Position numbers and translations under genes: made by a program. From positions 33,308,572 to 33,372,571 of the forward strand of contig CAIIXF020000012.1 of NCBI GenBank assembly GCA_903813345.2: a DNA stretch of 64,000 bases, in the 5' to 3' direction. Of the stretch, positions 52,867 to 64,000 are shown piece after piece. Below the pieces are notes generated by a model. The model was not told the origin of the DNA. It made no database searches and saw only the letters and a program-made list of their open reading frames with translations. Each line of letters opens with the position of its first letter. The stretch's first letter is position 1. Source of the DNA: Owenia fusiformis (lineage: Eukaryota; Annelida; Polychaeta; Sabellida; Oweniidae).

Positions 52867-55800
52867 CTGAAATGAAGGAGATAAGATCTACACTACAAAT
52901 TTTGAAACTTGATTTTGATTTTCTGTGTGTCATTTCTGACATATTGATAAAGTTTAGATTTTAGCTCTATAGACGCATTGAAAAATTTTCCATTAAAGAA
53001 ACATAGAAAGGAAATGGTAGAATGAGCTAAATGTTAATTTTCTATCTTCTATTTTAGATCTTGGCCAACATTTTAATACTCAAATTCATAAATTATATGT
53101 TGTAATGTAAGGGATGTCGGGTCTTTATAATCCATAAATTTTGTTATCTCGAATGACTGAATTGAAATGAATTGAAAAGTAACAAAACGTGCAGAAGTCT
53201 CAGCAGTGCTAACAAATATCAAAAACAGTAAAATATAATGTACATACTAAGTTCTGCAGTATCTGGTTTGCAGATGTCAAACTTTAATGTGTTATTGCAT
53301 TGGTCATGTTGATCTGCATCCATCGCTGAAATTGAACCCATTCTCTATTATATTTAAAATATAATATATATTGAATTTGATTATTTGTCATACAGCGTAG
53401 TGCTACAAAAACTCAAATTATAAATATACATTGATCAGGCTCATAATGACGATGAGAATAATTTACAAGTAACCAGTCTAAAGAATTTTATGATGTGCCT
53501 CAATAGAATTGGTGTAGTTCATGCTTAATCAGTTTTAGGTTTGAAATCTACCCTTAAGAAAAAAGCCATGGTAACCATGGTATTCCATGGTGCGTCCATG
53601 GTAATCCATGGTTTTCCATGGAAATTCATGGTTTTTCATGGTATTTTCCATGGAAATTCATGGATACCCATGGTAATCTTCCATGGATATTTACCATGAT
53701 TTTCCGTGGTAATTGGTGGTTTGGTAATTGTTTTTTCATGATCATGCCATGTTTTTACCATGACACTTGAGTTGTAAAATCAACAATTTTGGCAGGTTTT
53801 GTTTTTACCAAAATCTTCAAAATTGAATCAATATTTTAACAAATGAATCCAAGCTGGATTGAGAATTAGTCTCATTAATCATAGATAAAAGAATATGACA
53901 CCCCCCCCCCACCCCAAAATCTTTGAGAAAGTCAACCTTCTTGACAAAAGCTGGTTTCAGGCCTGAAATACAACCATGTTTTTACAATCTGAATATATGT
54001 TTAGTACATTCTGTACATAGTGTCATATGACAAAGAACTGTTTACTTAATATTTTTTTAATTGATGATTTGACCCCACAATTAAAAGTAATAATTTGTTT
54101 GCTGGGATTTGTTATCATTTAACTTTGGCACTTATGTAAAAAAAGACAAAATAAGTGATAAAATCAGCTCACTGGATTCCCTTATTGCAGACTGAATAAA
54201 CATTTTTACTTGGAGTAAATCCTATTTGGTTTTATTTGATCAACAATGAGTTTTTGGCTTGCACTGTCTACACTCACAGACAATAATAATTACTGAAGAG
54301 GGAGCATTAGAAAGAGTAAGATTATCATATATAATAACAATTAAGATCAGAATATTTAAGAATTATGCAAATGAACTCTTATAATCTGTTGTAAAGAGAT
54401 TAATCTTTTGACATTAATTTGAGAGTTAAGACACCTAATTAACATAGAATAATGGCAACCAAATATTTAAAAATTATGCAAATGATTATTTATTCCTATT
54501 CAAAGACAAATCAATTTTAATTACTTATACTATGTTTCATGTTTTAAGCCAAATGGTGTTGTTAACCCCCTCCCCTTCCTTCATGCAACTTCTTTTTAAA
54601 TATAGTATTCTTACATAGACAAATTGAATTTTTATCACTTAGGTATAACATTTCAGTTTGCAGCCATAGGCTTGTGTTTAATCCCCCATCTCAATTTCAA
54701 GTCGAAATTCTGTAAAAGTATATACTTTTCTGTGGATTTTTTCAGATAATATGCTTATAAAAGTTGAATGGGACTTAATTTGGAGAAGTTCATTTAGAAA
54801 CATAATGTATTATTCATTTTTCTGCTTCCAAAAGACCAAACAAATAGCCCATGGAAAACCATGGACTTTCAAAAGATCAAAAGAATAATCATGGAAAACC
54901 ATGGCTTTTGATTGCACTTTCCAAAACATCAAAGAAATAACCATGGAAAAGCATGGCTTTCGATTGCAATCAACCGTCTTCCATGGCTTTTGATTGCAGT
55001 TTTCTCAACTTCAAAGAAAGAAACAATGGTTTTTGATTGTATTCTCAAATGTACGAAATGTAATTTAAGAAAATGAGTTATTTATTTCTTAAATTACTTC
55101 ATATTGATTTTTAAAACTGAAAATTAAAGAAAGTATTGAAATAAAACAGAGCTTGGGCTAGTTTGACTTAATCTTTTTCAAAGGAAAGAAGTGTTTGGCC
55201 TAAAAAATAAGCAATCTCTATCTAGTCTTGATCTACACAAAAGACCTTTGCACAATTGTTTTTGAAATCTTGTGGCCTACTCTCTGCTCTGCTGTTTCAC
55301 ATATTTTCTCATTTGTAAGCTGAGTCTAACATTCGATGAATGTTCTTGCTATACCTTCAAAATGAAATGTCCACCCTTTTTTCTCAATGATATGTCTCAG
55401 TCTAACTGGGATATATCATCAAAACATTCATTTTGGAGATTTTGGTAAATACAAATCCTACCAAAATTGTTGATTTTACATCTCCATGACACATCCATTA
55501 AAAACCAATTACCAAACCAACAATTACCACGGAAAATCATGGTAAATATCCATGGAAGATTACCATGGGCGTCCATGAATTTCCATGGAAAATAACAAGG
55601 AAAACCATGAATTTCCATGGATTACCATGGGCGCACCATGGAATACCATGGTTACCATGGCTTTTTTCTTAAGGGTACATCTTGTTCAGAAATTCTATCA
55701 TTCGAGTATGAGTTATAGCAGTATTGGAGAGTCAGTTTGGATATCGGGTTTAGCCCTTTGGAAACATTAACATCAATAAATATATATCCATCAGGATGAA

Positions 55801-57750
55801 TTCTGTATTCTAAACCAACTGTAAATAACCCTTCTATATTTGTTTACAAGCTAGGATAGGTAAGAATTGAAAAAAATAATTAAGTAATATATTTTACTTT
55901 TCATTGTATTTTTTATCCAACCGTTGCTCACATATTCAGCTACATTCGTAAACCTATCAACTCCATTCCTAGGGGAACTTTCCGTCAGCCCTATTAAGCA
56001 TGTTGTCTTGTTTCCATTCACATCCTTTCCTGCTGTTATCCAAGGCCCTCCTGAATCTCCTTTACCTGTGATCTCAGGTTGGATGACGCAGGAAAGTTTA
56101 GAACATCGTCCAATTTTATCTTTTCGTTTTTTGAGAATATTTTGAATTTTCCCTTTCTTTGTTATTAGGTGGTTCCCCCATCCATATGCGGTTACATTCC
56201 ATCCTTTCACAGGTTGCTCATCTGATAGGCATATCGGTTCAATTCTGCCTTTGACGTATGTTAAGGGATTTGAGAGTCTAATTAAAACTATATCCGGTAT
56301 CCAATCATTTTTTTCCTTTGCACTTTCATGGATTTTGTATGTAAAGGAATTTCTTTCTCTTCCCCTTTGGTAGATGATCCCCCTGTTGAGGTATCGCAAA
56401 CTGCTCTTATGTGTCCCAAGAATCACCTTTTTAATCGGCTTCCTAGATGGCAAAATTAAGTAAGAATGATAAAAGAATGACTTCAAATAAATTGATGGAA
56501 AACACAAACAAAAAAGTAAGTTGTTCTTAAGAATCAGTCTGTTAGATTCTTTCACCTAGAGATTCCTTTGATTCCTTAACCTTGAGAGCTTTTGATTCAA
56601 ATGTTTTCATTTTACAGAATGTAATTATAACTTTATGAGATTAAGTTTGGTTCATACTTAGTGCTAAGTAACATATTGCTGTAATTTTAAATTCCTCATA
56701 GATATATGATATTATTACCACCTTGCCGGGCCAGTTCTAGGGGTTTTAGTGCTAGTTAAGGCATTCATTTTACCTCATCGACCTGAAAAATGTGTGACGT
56801 CATAGTGGTGGTCCATATGGACCGGTCTAGAATATATTCTGGACCGGCAATTTTCTCCGGGAAATTAGATATCGTTCAGTGCGTAAGATTTTCTTGCTAT
56901 TTCAGCCCTGGTCGTTAACGGTGGTAATAATATTTATAACGTCATTTCTACGAGCAATATAGTGTAGATATGTTCTAAAGGACTACCCTAATGTAAAGCA
57001 GTGTGCTGCTGCGAGAATATGGCATCTGTTTATGATGACACCTCCACAGAAACCACCTCTAGGGTCAGTTAGGGCAGCCATCCATGGATGTTCATCCTCT
57101 GTAGCATCTTCAGCTAAAATGAAATATTACAAAGGAGGTTTTTCGATATTAGGAATGAATTTAAAAAATCATGATTCACTGCAATATCGCTAAATAGTGT
57201 CATTATAAATAAAAAGAGGTGTTTCGATATTGGTAATGATCCCAAAACATGATTCACGACAATGTCACTAAATAGTGTCACTTATTATGTCAGTAAAATC
57301 AAAGCACGACACATACATTATTGAAGTGATTGTTGAAGTTCGCAATCTCTTTTTTACTTTTAACAATTTTGTCTGGACTTCAACGATACTCCAAATATAT
57401 TCAATCAACTTTCTTGGAATTGTTTATCAAGTCTGGCTTATGAAATTGAGAATAGTGCATAGATTTTTCAGCATGGCTACCTCTTTTCTTGTCAAAAACA
57501 ACAACTTTTGTCTCAAGATCTTAGTATCAATTGAATCCATTAAACTATTTGATCCATTAGTACCTTCAAAGTACTATTTACTTTCATTTTCTCAGCCATT
57601 TGTGATTTTTTTTCCAGAAGACTAAAAACCTAATACAACTTTCAAGATCAAAGTAAATTGCTTACATGGTTCAAGAATTCTCTTTTGTTTGCCTCCATAT
57701 ACCCCAGCTACCAGCAACAGTGTACGACATAAGTTTATTAAAAACAACAT
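52619..57750 (-). CDS. Gene D: secreted trypsin-like protease with C-terminal CCP/sushi domain
   Basis: There are five exons: 57750-57666, 57113-56987, 56442-55898, 53325-53248 and 52866-52619. The frame closes at 360 aa with phases 1-2-1-1. The signal peptide is about residues 1-19, then KQKR|ILEP. The trypsin domain has His66 (AAAHC), Asp in PDIVLIRL and Ser in GKGDSGGPW. The stalk exon (MDADQHDQC...DICKPDTAEL) is followed by one CCP with four cysteines and GNWKPDSLPQC, then a hydrophobic tail. The stalk-CCP intron is only 382 bp, which defines the ancestral arrangement for the cluster. AATAAA at 52597-52602 follows the stop directly. Intron 2 contains a TATTACCACC-type MITE and intron 3 the 2.1-kb CCATGG element. 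The intron-2 donor is the weaker TTAGG|GTAGTC. Substrate is unknown. Confidence 0.87.
53551..55675. mobile_element. CCATGG-rich TIR element, copy 2 (gene D intron 3)
   Basis: It has the same ends, orientation and interior as copy 1, nearly identical by eye. Differences include an extra ~75 bp near 54705-54775 (starting GAAATTCTGTAAAAGTATAT) and a GACCCCACAATTAAAAG insertion near 54070. TA flanks it on both sides here, unlike copy 1. Outer flanks of the two copies do not match. Confidence 0.88.
56712..56931. mobile_element. TATTACCACC-type MITE in gene D intron 2
   Basis: It runs from TATTACCACCTTGCCGGG to GTTAACGGTGGTAATA. The interior (TAGATATCGTTCAGTGCGTA) matches the 31.96-kb copy in opposite orientation. 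GTGACGTCATAG is inside. It ends 56 bp from the exon 2 donor. Confidence 0.8.
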
Positions 57751-58360
57751 TATAGCACTATATCACCATATATTTTAACTTTTAAATCATATGTACAATT
57801 GCTATAATTCTCAACACCTGGACTATATTGATCATTTAGCTGTATAGAGCTTAACTCAAATAAATAATGATTTGTAAGATTAATAGAATGTTCTGTTGAT
57901 ATCAATTGTTGAATTGCGTTAATGCTGTTTGCTCGCATTGAGTCATGAGCATTTTCATAAATAGTATTTTAAAATAAAATTTGAAATATGTCATTTTTAA
58001 TCATTCTCCTAATGTAGTATGATAATGTTTTTAACAAGGCTTTGTTGGTGTGTAAAATATTGAGATTTATGGGCATCACTTTTGAGTTGTGAGTTGTATG
58101 TGTTGTATCATCCATTTCTAGCATTCTACCATTTTGTCATACTTATCCATAAGCGACTGAATAGATGTAAGAGGTTTATTGTACACCAATTCTGTTAGCT
58201 GTTCCCATACGTGGTAGTCACAGACATTGGCATTGGGTGATCTGGGGGCCAGTGATAAGGGGAATAAATCTAGGCACATTCTCATTTGAATATTTGATTG
58301 TCTTGCGGGATCTGTGGCTTGTTATTTAAATCTCACGTAAGTTCTCTCATATATTTTCAG
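57751..58360. other. Gene D upstream region and RILPL intron end
   Basis: Probable promoter of gene D. AAAATATATGG on the minus strand about 20 nt above the ATG is AT-rich but not a convincing TATA box. No other exon is seen before 58361. Confidence 0.5.
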
Positions 58361-58573
58361 CATCAGTCCCAACTTGAGAGAATAGCGAAAGTCAACGCAG
58401 AATTACGACGCAAGTGCAATATCACACGTTCCCAGGCCTGTCATCTGATTGGTGAAAAGGTTGACCTTGAGACAGCTCTTCAGGACAAAGAGAAGCAGAT
58501 TGTTTTGATCAAGGATACTTTGAGATGTCATGGAAGTCTCGAGTCCGATTCTCCAACTTCCCCAACATCGCCT
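58361..58573 (+). CDS. RILPL: RILP-like protein, internal exon (coiled coil and Ser/Pro linker)
   Basis: The 213-nt exon is phase 0 at both ends, with acceptor atattttcag and donor CCT|GTAAGT. It encodes 71 residues starting HQSQLERIAKVNAELRRK and running through a heptad-like segment (GEKVDLETALQDKEKQ) into a Ser/Pro-rich linker ending SPTSPTSP. The pattern xQxxLxxIxxxNxxLRxK...EKVxLExxLQxKE matches the coiled coil between RH1 and RH2 in RILPL1. It joins the preceding exon (…DLEA) across a 41.5-kb intron, and the next exon is only 352 bp away. The phosphorylatable SPTSP stretch is visible; regulation by phosphorylation is inference. Confidence 0.9.
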
Positions 58574-58703
58574 GTAAGTATTCGATAAAATTACATAATG
58601 AACACTTGAACACTTTTCAAATAAACTTGTTATTATATTGTGGTTATGCAAGGTAGTTATAGAATTTAGAAAATACAATGCATTGTAAATTATACTGTAA
58701 CTT

Positions 58704-58895
58704 ACTTGTCATGATTCATAAGTGTCTTGTCATGATTTACATGTGTCTTGTCATGATTAAGATGTGTCTTGTCATGATTAACATGTGTCTTGTCATGATT
58801 CACATGTGTCTTGTCATGATTCACATGTGTCTTGTCATGATTTACATGTGTCTTGTCATGATTCACATGTGTCTTGTCATGATTTACATGTGTCT
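58704..58895. repeat. Minisatellite, 20-bp unit, in a short RILPL intron
   Basis: About 9.5 units of GTCTTGTCATGATTCACATG, nearly perfect (TTTACATG and TTAACATG variants). It makes up over half of the 352-bp intron and ends 30 bp before the acceptor at 58925. Confidence 0.95.
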
Positions 58896-58925
58896 TCAAT
58901 GTCTTGTAATTTTCTTGAATCATAG

Positions 58926-59104
58926 ACAGCGGAAGAGATTGAAGAGAAGCTGAAAGACCTGGAAGACAAGTTGGTGATCGACAAGAAAGACCCGAATCGA
59001 CCCCGATACACACTGAATGAACTGCGAGATGTTCTTTTGGAGAGAAATGAGTTGAAGACCAAGTTGATTGAGGTCGAGGAGGAACTGGAGTATTACAAGC
59101 CAAG
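58926..59104 (+). CDS. RILPL: RILP-like protein, RH2-domain exon
   Basis: The 179-nt exon has acceptor gaatcatag and donor CCAAG|GTATGC. It enters in phase 0 and leaves in phase 2. It encodes a helical stretch (EEIEEKLKDLEDKL) followed by the diagnostic RH2 block DPNRPRYTLNELRDVLLERN and a second helix ending EELEYYKPR. In RILP and RILPL proteins this RH2 segment forms the two-helix surface that binds phospho-Rab GTPases (established family knowledge). This block is the main basis for the gene call; JIP3/JIP4 also carry RH1/RH2 domains but fit less well. At least one more C-terminal exon is needed, and I do not see it before the window ends. Confidence 0.93.
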
Positions 59105-61300
59105 GTATGCGTACTAAACTTTCATGTTATCATATTATCTTTCATATGGGTATGTACATCATGAAGATTTGACTGTGGTTAAATGTGGGGCTTTCTTTTT
59201 GGTTACAATGATTTTTTTTGGGGTGAGTTGTTTTTCATAAACTAGGGACTTTCATTTAGGATGATTTCATATAGGGGTATTATTTTCTTTTGTTTTTAAT
59301 AATTCTTGGAGTAGATCAAATTCATTCTTAAGTTATATTTATTTATGATTTTTTGATAGTTTGTTATACCTCATTTTTAAGCTTTCTTGGTGTACAACGA
59401 ATTATTTTAATTTTTTGATCGCTATAGAAACAATAATTTTGTTTGGTTTTAGTTACAGATTAAGCCACAGGCTTGTGATGTTAAAATATACGTTTAGCAT
59501 TGCAACCTTGAACACAACAATTAGCACACATATGGTTTAGGTTATTAGCCTAGACACATTAATTTATCAAGCATTATTTCTGCTAAGCATACATATTAAC
59601 TGTATTGGCCTTATGATATAATATTTTACGGGATTTTAATGGAATTTTAATGATGTCATTGCAATTAATGCATATATAGCTGTTGTGAAAGTGCTAGACT
59701 TAACAATATTGCATAGTTAGTTAAATATTAAAGTTTTATGTAATTTTTGAAAAATAAAGTAAAACATGTCATTCTGCATGGATCACATGAAATACTCAGT
59801 GTTCTCCCCAGGTTTTTTTTCTCAAATAGGTGCAAAATTCTCAATTTTCAATGTATGGTGAAAATTGGACAAAATGTGTTAGTTTTTTATCATTTTTATC
59901 ATTTTGAAATGGGTGCAAATAAATTTACAGGGAAATGCAAACCTGTTTTAAAAATTTCAAATGGATGCAGTTTTCATATGTTTCAATGCTGGGGAGATTA
60001 CTGCTTGTGAATTCCCATATATGTGAGTATATGATAGCTCCAAAATCATTTATAGTCTCATCTACCCTCACAATTCGCACATTGTCTAAATCTTGGAGTT
60101 GAAAAATTGAGTAATGTTAACAAATGATAGATTTGGAGTGATGGTGTCTGATCATCAACACTAGTGGAATAACGAAGATAGTTTCATTATGGGGAGGGGG
60201 TAAATGTTGGTTTTGTGAGCAAATAGTGATATTTTTTTTAATATTCAAGTGACATTAATCGACATTTAAAATTCGGAAAGATGAGTGGAGGGGGGGGGCA
60301 AACCATAATGAAATAACTTGAAATTTACATGTCTGTTGATAAGAACAAAACTGCCAAGATTTATCGATCATGGAGTTCTCATACTTACACATTTGTGGGA
60401 GTTTGCTACTGATGGTGGGAATTTAACATGAAAACCACTTTCATTTGTACATGAGTACAACATATATTGAACAACATTTCAAAGGAGGTTGATTTGGGAC
60501 CAATGTACTGTAGCTTCAGTAATGGTGCATGATGGTTCAAGGTCTCTTGTGTCTCATTCCAGAATCCAGGTCTATTCAAAGTTGTGAATTCATCAACAGT
60601 TCATTGTATCATTGACAAATAGTACTACTTATTTATGACATGGAATTAGTATATCAGTTTTGAATTATGGTGTATCATTGTGATGATTGGTAATATATTG
60701 TTGTAATTAATGTTACGGTTAAACTAATCCCAAAGGGTATATTTTTCACCAAGGTGTACGTATAAATGATGAGGTGATAAATGATGAGGTGATCTGGCCT
60801 CTATAAATGTTACCAAAAAAGGATCAAATATAAGTGAAATGAATTATTTTGTCATTTAATCTTTTTATCCACCACCACTCTTTGTGGATAGTGTTTGGTG
60901 GTTTGTGCTTGGAGTTCAGTTGTTGGTGTTTGGTGTCTGATAAATAGCAGATGGTGACATTTTGCATGTTAATGCCTTGTCTTTTGGAGTTTTTGGTTGG
61001 TTGGTTGGTTGTTATCAGTGGTTTGACACTTTATGATCATATTCGTTATCAGGGCACTTAAATTTCTTTTTTTCCAAAACATTGATTTCACACTTACAGT
61101 TAATGCAACACCTTTGTCAACTTGGGACCTATTGTATTTATCTGTAAAATTCTACTTCATAGTGGGCTACACTGTTTTTATAAGTTCAAGTTTGAATGAT
61201 ATGAAATGATGTGGTATGATATGATATGATATGATATGATATGAAGCTTATGAGATTATATAGTGTAGGATTCAGTATGGACTGAATGGGGTGGTAACTT
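59105..61300. other. RILPL downstream intron
   Basis: AT-rich. A decayed end of the satellite-bearing MITE lies at 60875-60980 (CCACCACTCTTTGTGGATAG ... GGTGACATTTTGCATG). An (ATATG)n run is at 61217-61245. The 87-codon plus frame at 59747 has no family and no splice context. Confidence 0.5.
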
Positions 61301-61302
61301 AC

Positions 61303-61455
61303 ATGGTCATAGCCAGGTTATGAAATTATGTGAGGCAAACCTCAATAGGTGAGGCAAATATTGTGTTGAGGCAATATAAAACCATCAATTTGACATTCAT
61401 GGTTTCTATTGAAAAATATGATTCTGCCTTAAATGCCTCATGCCTGGCTGCGTCC
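61303..61455. mobile_element. MITE-like repeat with GGTGAGGCA motif
   Basis: CATGGTCATAGCCAGG at the left and CCTGGCTGCGTCCATG at the right are imperfect inverted ends. GGTGAGGCAAA in the middle recurs near 10850-10920. Confidence 0.55.
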
Positions 61456-61487
61456 ATGCCTTATATGGGATGATATATACAGTGAAA

Positions 61488-61735
61488 CCTGGAAAGTGGA
61501 ACACCTCTAAAAGTGGAACACCTCTGTTAATGGACCTCGTTTCGGAGTCACAAGACCAACTGACTTTATGATAAATAAACCTCTATAAGTGGAACACCTC
61601 TAGAAGTGGAGCACTTTTCAGAGTCTCAAGACAAACTGACTTAATGTTAAATGAACCTTTATAAGTAGAACACCTCCCAAGTGGAACACTTTTTAGAGGT
61701 ACCAAAGGTGTTCCACTTAGACAGGTTTTACTGTA
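61488..61735. mobile_element. Pogo/Tigger-like MITE, intact copy
   Basis: CAGTGAAACCTGGAAAGTGG opens and CACTTAGACAGGTTTTACTG closes it, with TA on both sides. The interior repeats AAGTGGAACACC and GAGTCNCAAGACNAACTGAC. This is the best copy for the family. Confidence 0.8.
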
Positions 61736-64000
61736 CTGTATAGAGAGATTTATCACTAATATTTGTTGTTGTTTTTTATATTATTATGAAGACCGTGGTA
61801 AGAATCAACATTCTTATTGTGAATGGTCGGCTACTGCATGAAAAACATGGAAATCCAGGCTTACTTTTTCATCTTTTTACTTGATTTTCATATTTGCTTG
61901 TCTTTTAACTATTACATTGGTTAACAAAAATATTGATTTTTAATTAATTTCAATTTTTCAAGATTTGATGTTTAGAATCTTAAAATTTTAGAAAATCTTG
62001 AAATGATTTAGATAATCATATTATATGCCTGGATCATCCTTATTATATTGTGTCAACATAAATCCTCCTTTGGTTTTACACATACTGGTCATGTGACCAT
62101 ATCTGACCAATCATATCTGGCAGATTTGATCACATGACCTAAATGTCTATTTTGTTACCTGATTGGTGAACTGAAAAACCAATGTGAAAGAATTCACACA
62201 GGAAGTTTAAACTACCATAGAAAACTGGCTGTTTGATCTATAGAAAAGTAATACCCCCTCTTTAAGTATGGTAACCAAAATTCCATATTCGTCAGCGTAT
62301 TAAAGTGTGTTACTAGTTGCCATACGTTTTGTGGGGAGTGTTAAGTAATGATGTTGATAATCTTTCTATCAAAAGATATTGAATCAATTTAGATTGTGCG
62401 AGTGCATAATCCTTTGCTTACAGTAATTCTTTGCTGAAAGCATAATGTCACATGTGTGCATTAAAAATTATATAAATTAATGGTAGATGCTTTGGGGTAT
62501 AAATAGAATTAATGGTTCATTTGACTCCATTACTTAAGTTTTATGAGAAAAATTATTGTATGTTACTGGAAATATACTGAAAGCATTTGAGTCAACAAAT
62601 GTTGGCTATAATTTAAATAAATATGTCTATCACGTTTGAAATGGCAAAATACCTGCATAAAGAACAACAGATATTTCAAATAAACACTGCCCTCTTTAAA
62701 TGCTACAAAAAAGAATGAGGGTTTCCTGGCCGGCCAATATATGAGGGTTGGCTCCAAGGATCGAAACTCGATATTTTCCAACAATGAAAACGTTGAAATT
62801 ATAACCGACTATAAATTCAAAATAAACAGTTAAAAAGATTTGAACCAAAATCTCAATCATTTCTTGTGATTTCTTCAAGATTCACGACACGATGTATCAT
62901 GACATGCCCATATATGGGACAGAATATCGATGTTGCACTCTGGGAGCCAATCCTCCTTGATATGAGGGTATACTGGTGCCATGGGCTGTATCTGTATATT
63001 CCCTGGTTCCTTGGCCAATATATCTTTGTTCTTTGGTTTATTTGAAATGTATTGAAAATGAAATCAGCAAGGAATAGTGTAAACAAGCATTTAAATCTGT
63101 ATATAATGTTTAAGATCATTTTATACTTTAAAATAGAACTACATTCAATAAAAATTTCAAGAGAAAATCCAGCAATGAAATGATAAAATTAATGAAAACA
63201 TATTTGTCTGTTAATAATCGAATATATAGGAGCGTTAATCAATTTCTTAACAATTCATAAACCAAAGGAGTATTATAATGACACAAATCCTGCTACTTAA
63301 TTTTAATTTTGTAATAATATAAATATTTAATTTGTAGGCGTTGCTTCGGTCATCCTCTTGCTTTTGCGTGTATACCACAATTTGTTTATTTATGGGTGCT
63401 TTATCATTTTGTGGGTTGGTTTTTATAGTTATAAGGGCTTAATAGGGGCTCTTTCATTGATATATTTTAGGTGACCTATCCTATATTTGAATTAACTTCA
63501 AAGAAGTAATTAGGTCACATACTGAAAATCAATTCGAGTCATTCAATTTTTTCTTTAGACAATTTTTTAACAATATATAAAATTGATGCCCCTAGGGGCT
63601 TGTATACCTCTTGACATGTTACATTTTCAAAATCATTTGATATTTAGAAGTTATAGAGTGTCCAAAACCTGTGCATTAAGAATTCAAGTGAACTTGTCTT
63701 CAAATTTGTACTTTTTGAACTAAAAGTGACATGGCACCTTGAATGCTAAATATAGTCACATATATGAGCACACATTATATGATTTTTGTTTTTAAGTACC
63801 GAATTTGACATCTTGAATTTGTTTCGTAATTTCTCTCCTTTGAAAATATTCTTCATATTTTGTTTTAAATTAACACCAAAGTCAGTATAAGGGTAAAAAT
63901 TAGATTAATAATAGCAAATTCTGAAATGAGAAATATCTTGGATGTGTTATTTTAGGAGAATTTTTGGTTTTGATGGTGATATATATATTTGTAAATGTCA
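61736..64000. other. RILPL downstream intron, nothing firm
   Basis: An imperfect inverted pair lies at about 62722-62770 and 62930-63025 (GGCCGGCCAATATATGAGG / CCTTGGCCAATATATC). No final RILPL exon is recognised; the window ends inside the intron. Confidence 0.45.

Noticed and set aside
58678-59103. Open frames on both strands rich in MCLVMIH / NHDKTHV repeats
   Set aside because: They are translations of the 20-bp minisatellite; the minus frame also runs antisense over the RH2 exon.

Overview
This window is animal nuclear DNA. Its genes are split into exons with consensus GT..AG junctions and matching phases, introns reach tens of kilobases, and the intronic DNA is AT-rich and full of short transposons, foldback elements and minisatellites. 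The repeat style (a C-run MITE, TACAGTGAAACC-type MITEs, tRNA-derived SINEs, short TGACGTCA-bearing inverted repeats) suggests a marine invertebrate. I cannot name the phylum from the sequence alone.

Two gene layers lie on opposite strands. The outer layer, on the + strand, is the middle and 3' part of a RILP-like (RILPL1/2-type) gene. Four coding exons are visible (5363-5510, 16751-16869, 58361-58573, 58926-59104), encoding an RH1-region coiled coil and the RH2 motif of a Rab/cilium adaptor. Its first and last exons appear to lie outside the window.

The inner layer, on the - strand, lies in the 41.5-kb RILPL intron. It is a tandem cluster of four secreted trypsin-fold serine protease genes, each with a phase-1 signal-peptide exon. 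From 5' to 3' on the - strand: gene D (57750-52619) is trypsin + CCP/sushi; gene C (51280-47067) is trypsin with a Thr/Ser-rich tail; gene B (45415-26166) is trypsin + CCP with a 16.7-kb last intron; gene A (25353-21291) is trypsin + Cys-rich linker + von Willebrand A (vWA) domain. An orphan signal-peptide exon (20071-19987) may be a fifth relic. The four genes together use the three domain types of complement factor B/C2 (CCP, vWA, trypsin), but with the protease at the N terminus. This is the most interesting system in the window. All splice phases were checked by hand, and A, B and D give complete reading frames of 492, 351 and 360 aa.

The rest is repeat-rich intron. 1-5 kb holds a TIR element with an internal ~138-bp satellite. 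7-20 kb holds five tandem arrays, pogo/Tigger-like MITEs, a SINE and a second satellite-bearing element. 23-24 kb has palindromes inside gene A. 26.8-43 kb is a segment flanked by inverted repeats and crowded with foldback elements, a mariner-like relic and an 82-bp satellite, all inside the last intron of gene B. 47.4-49.4 and 53.6-55.7 kb are two near-identical CCATGG-rich TIR elements in the same intron of genes C and D. 59-64 kb is intron with MITEs.
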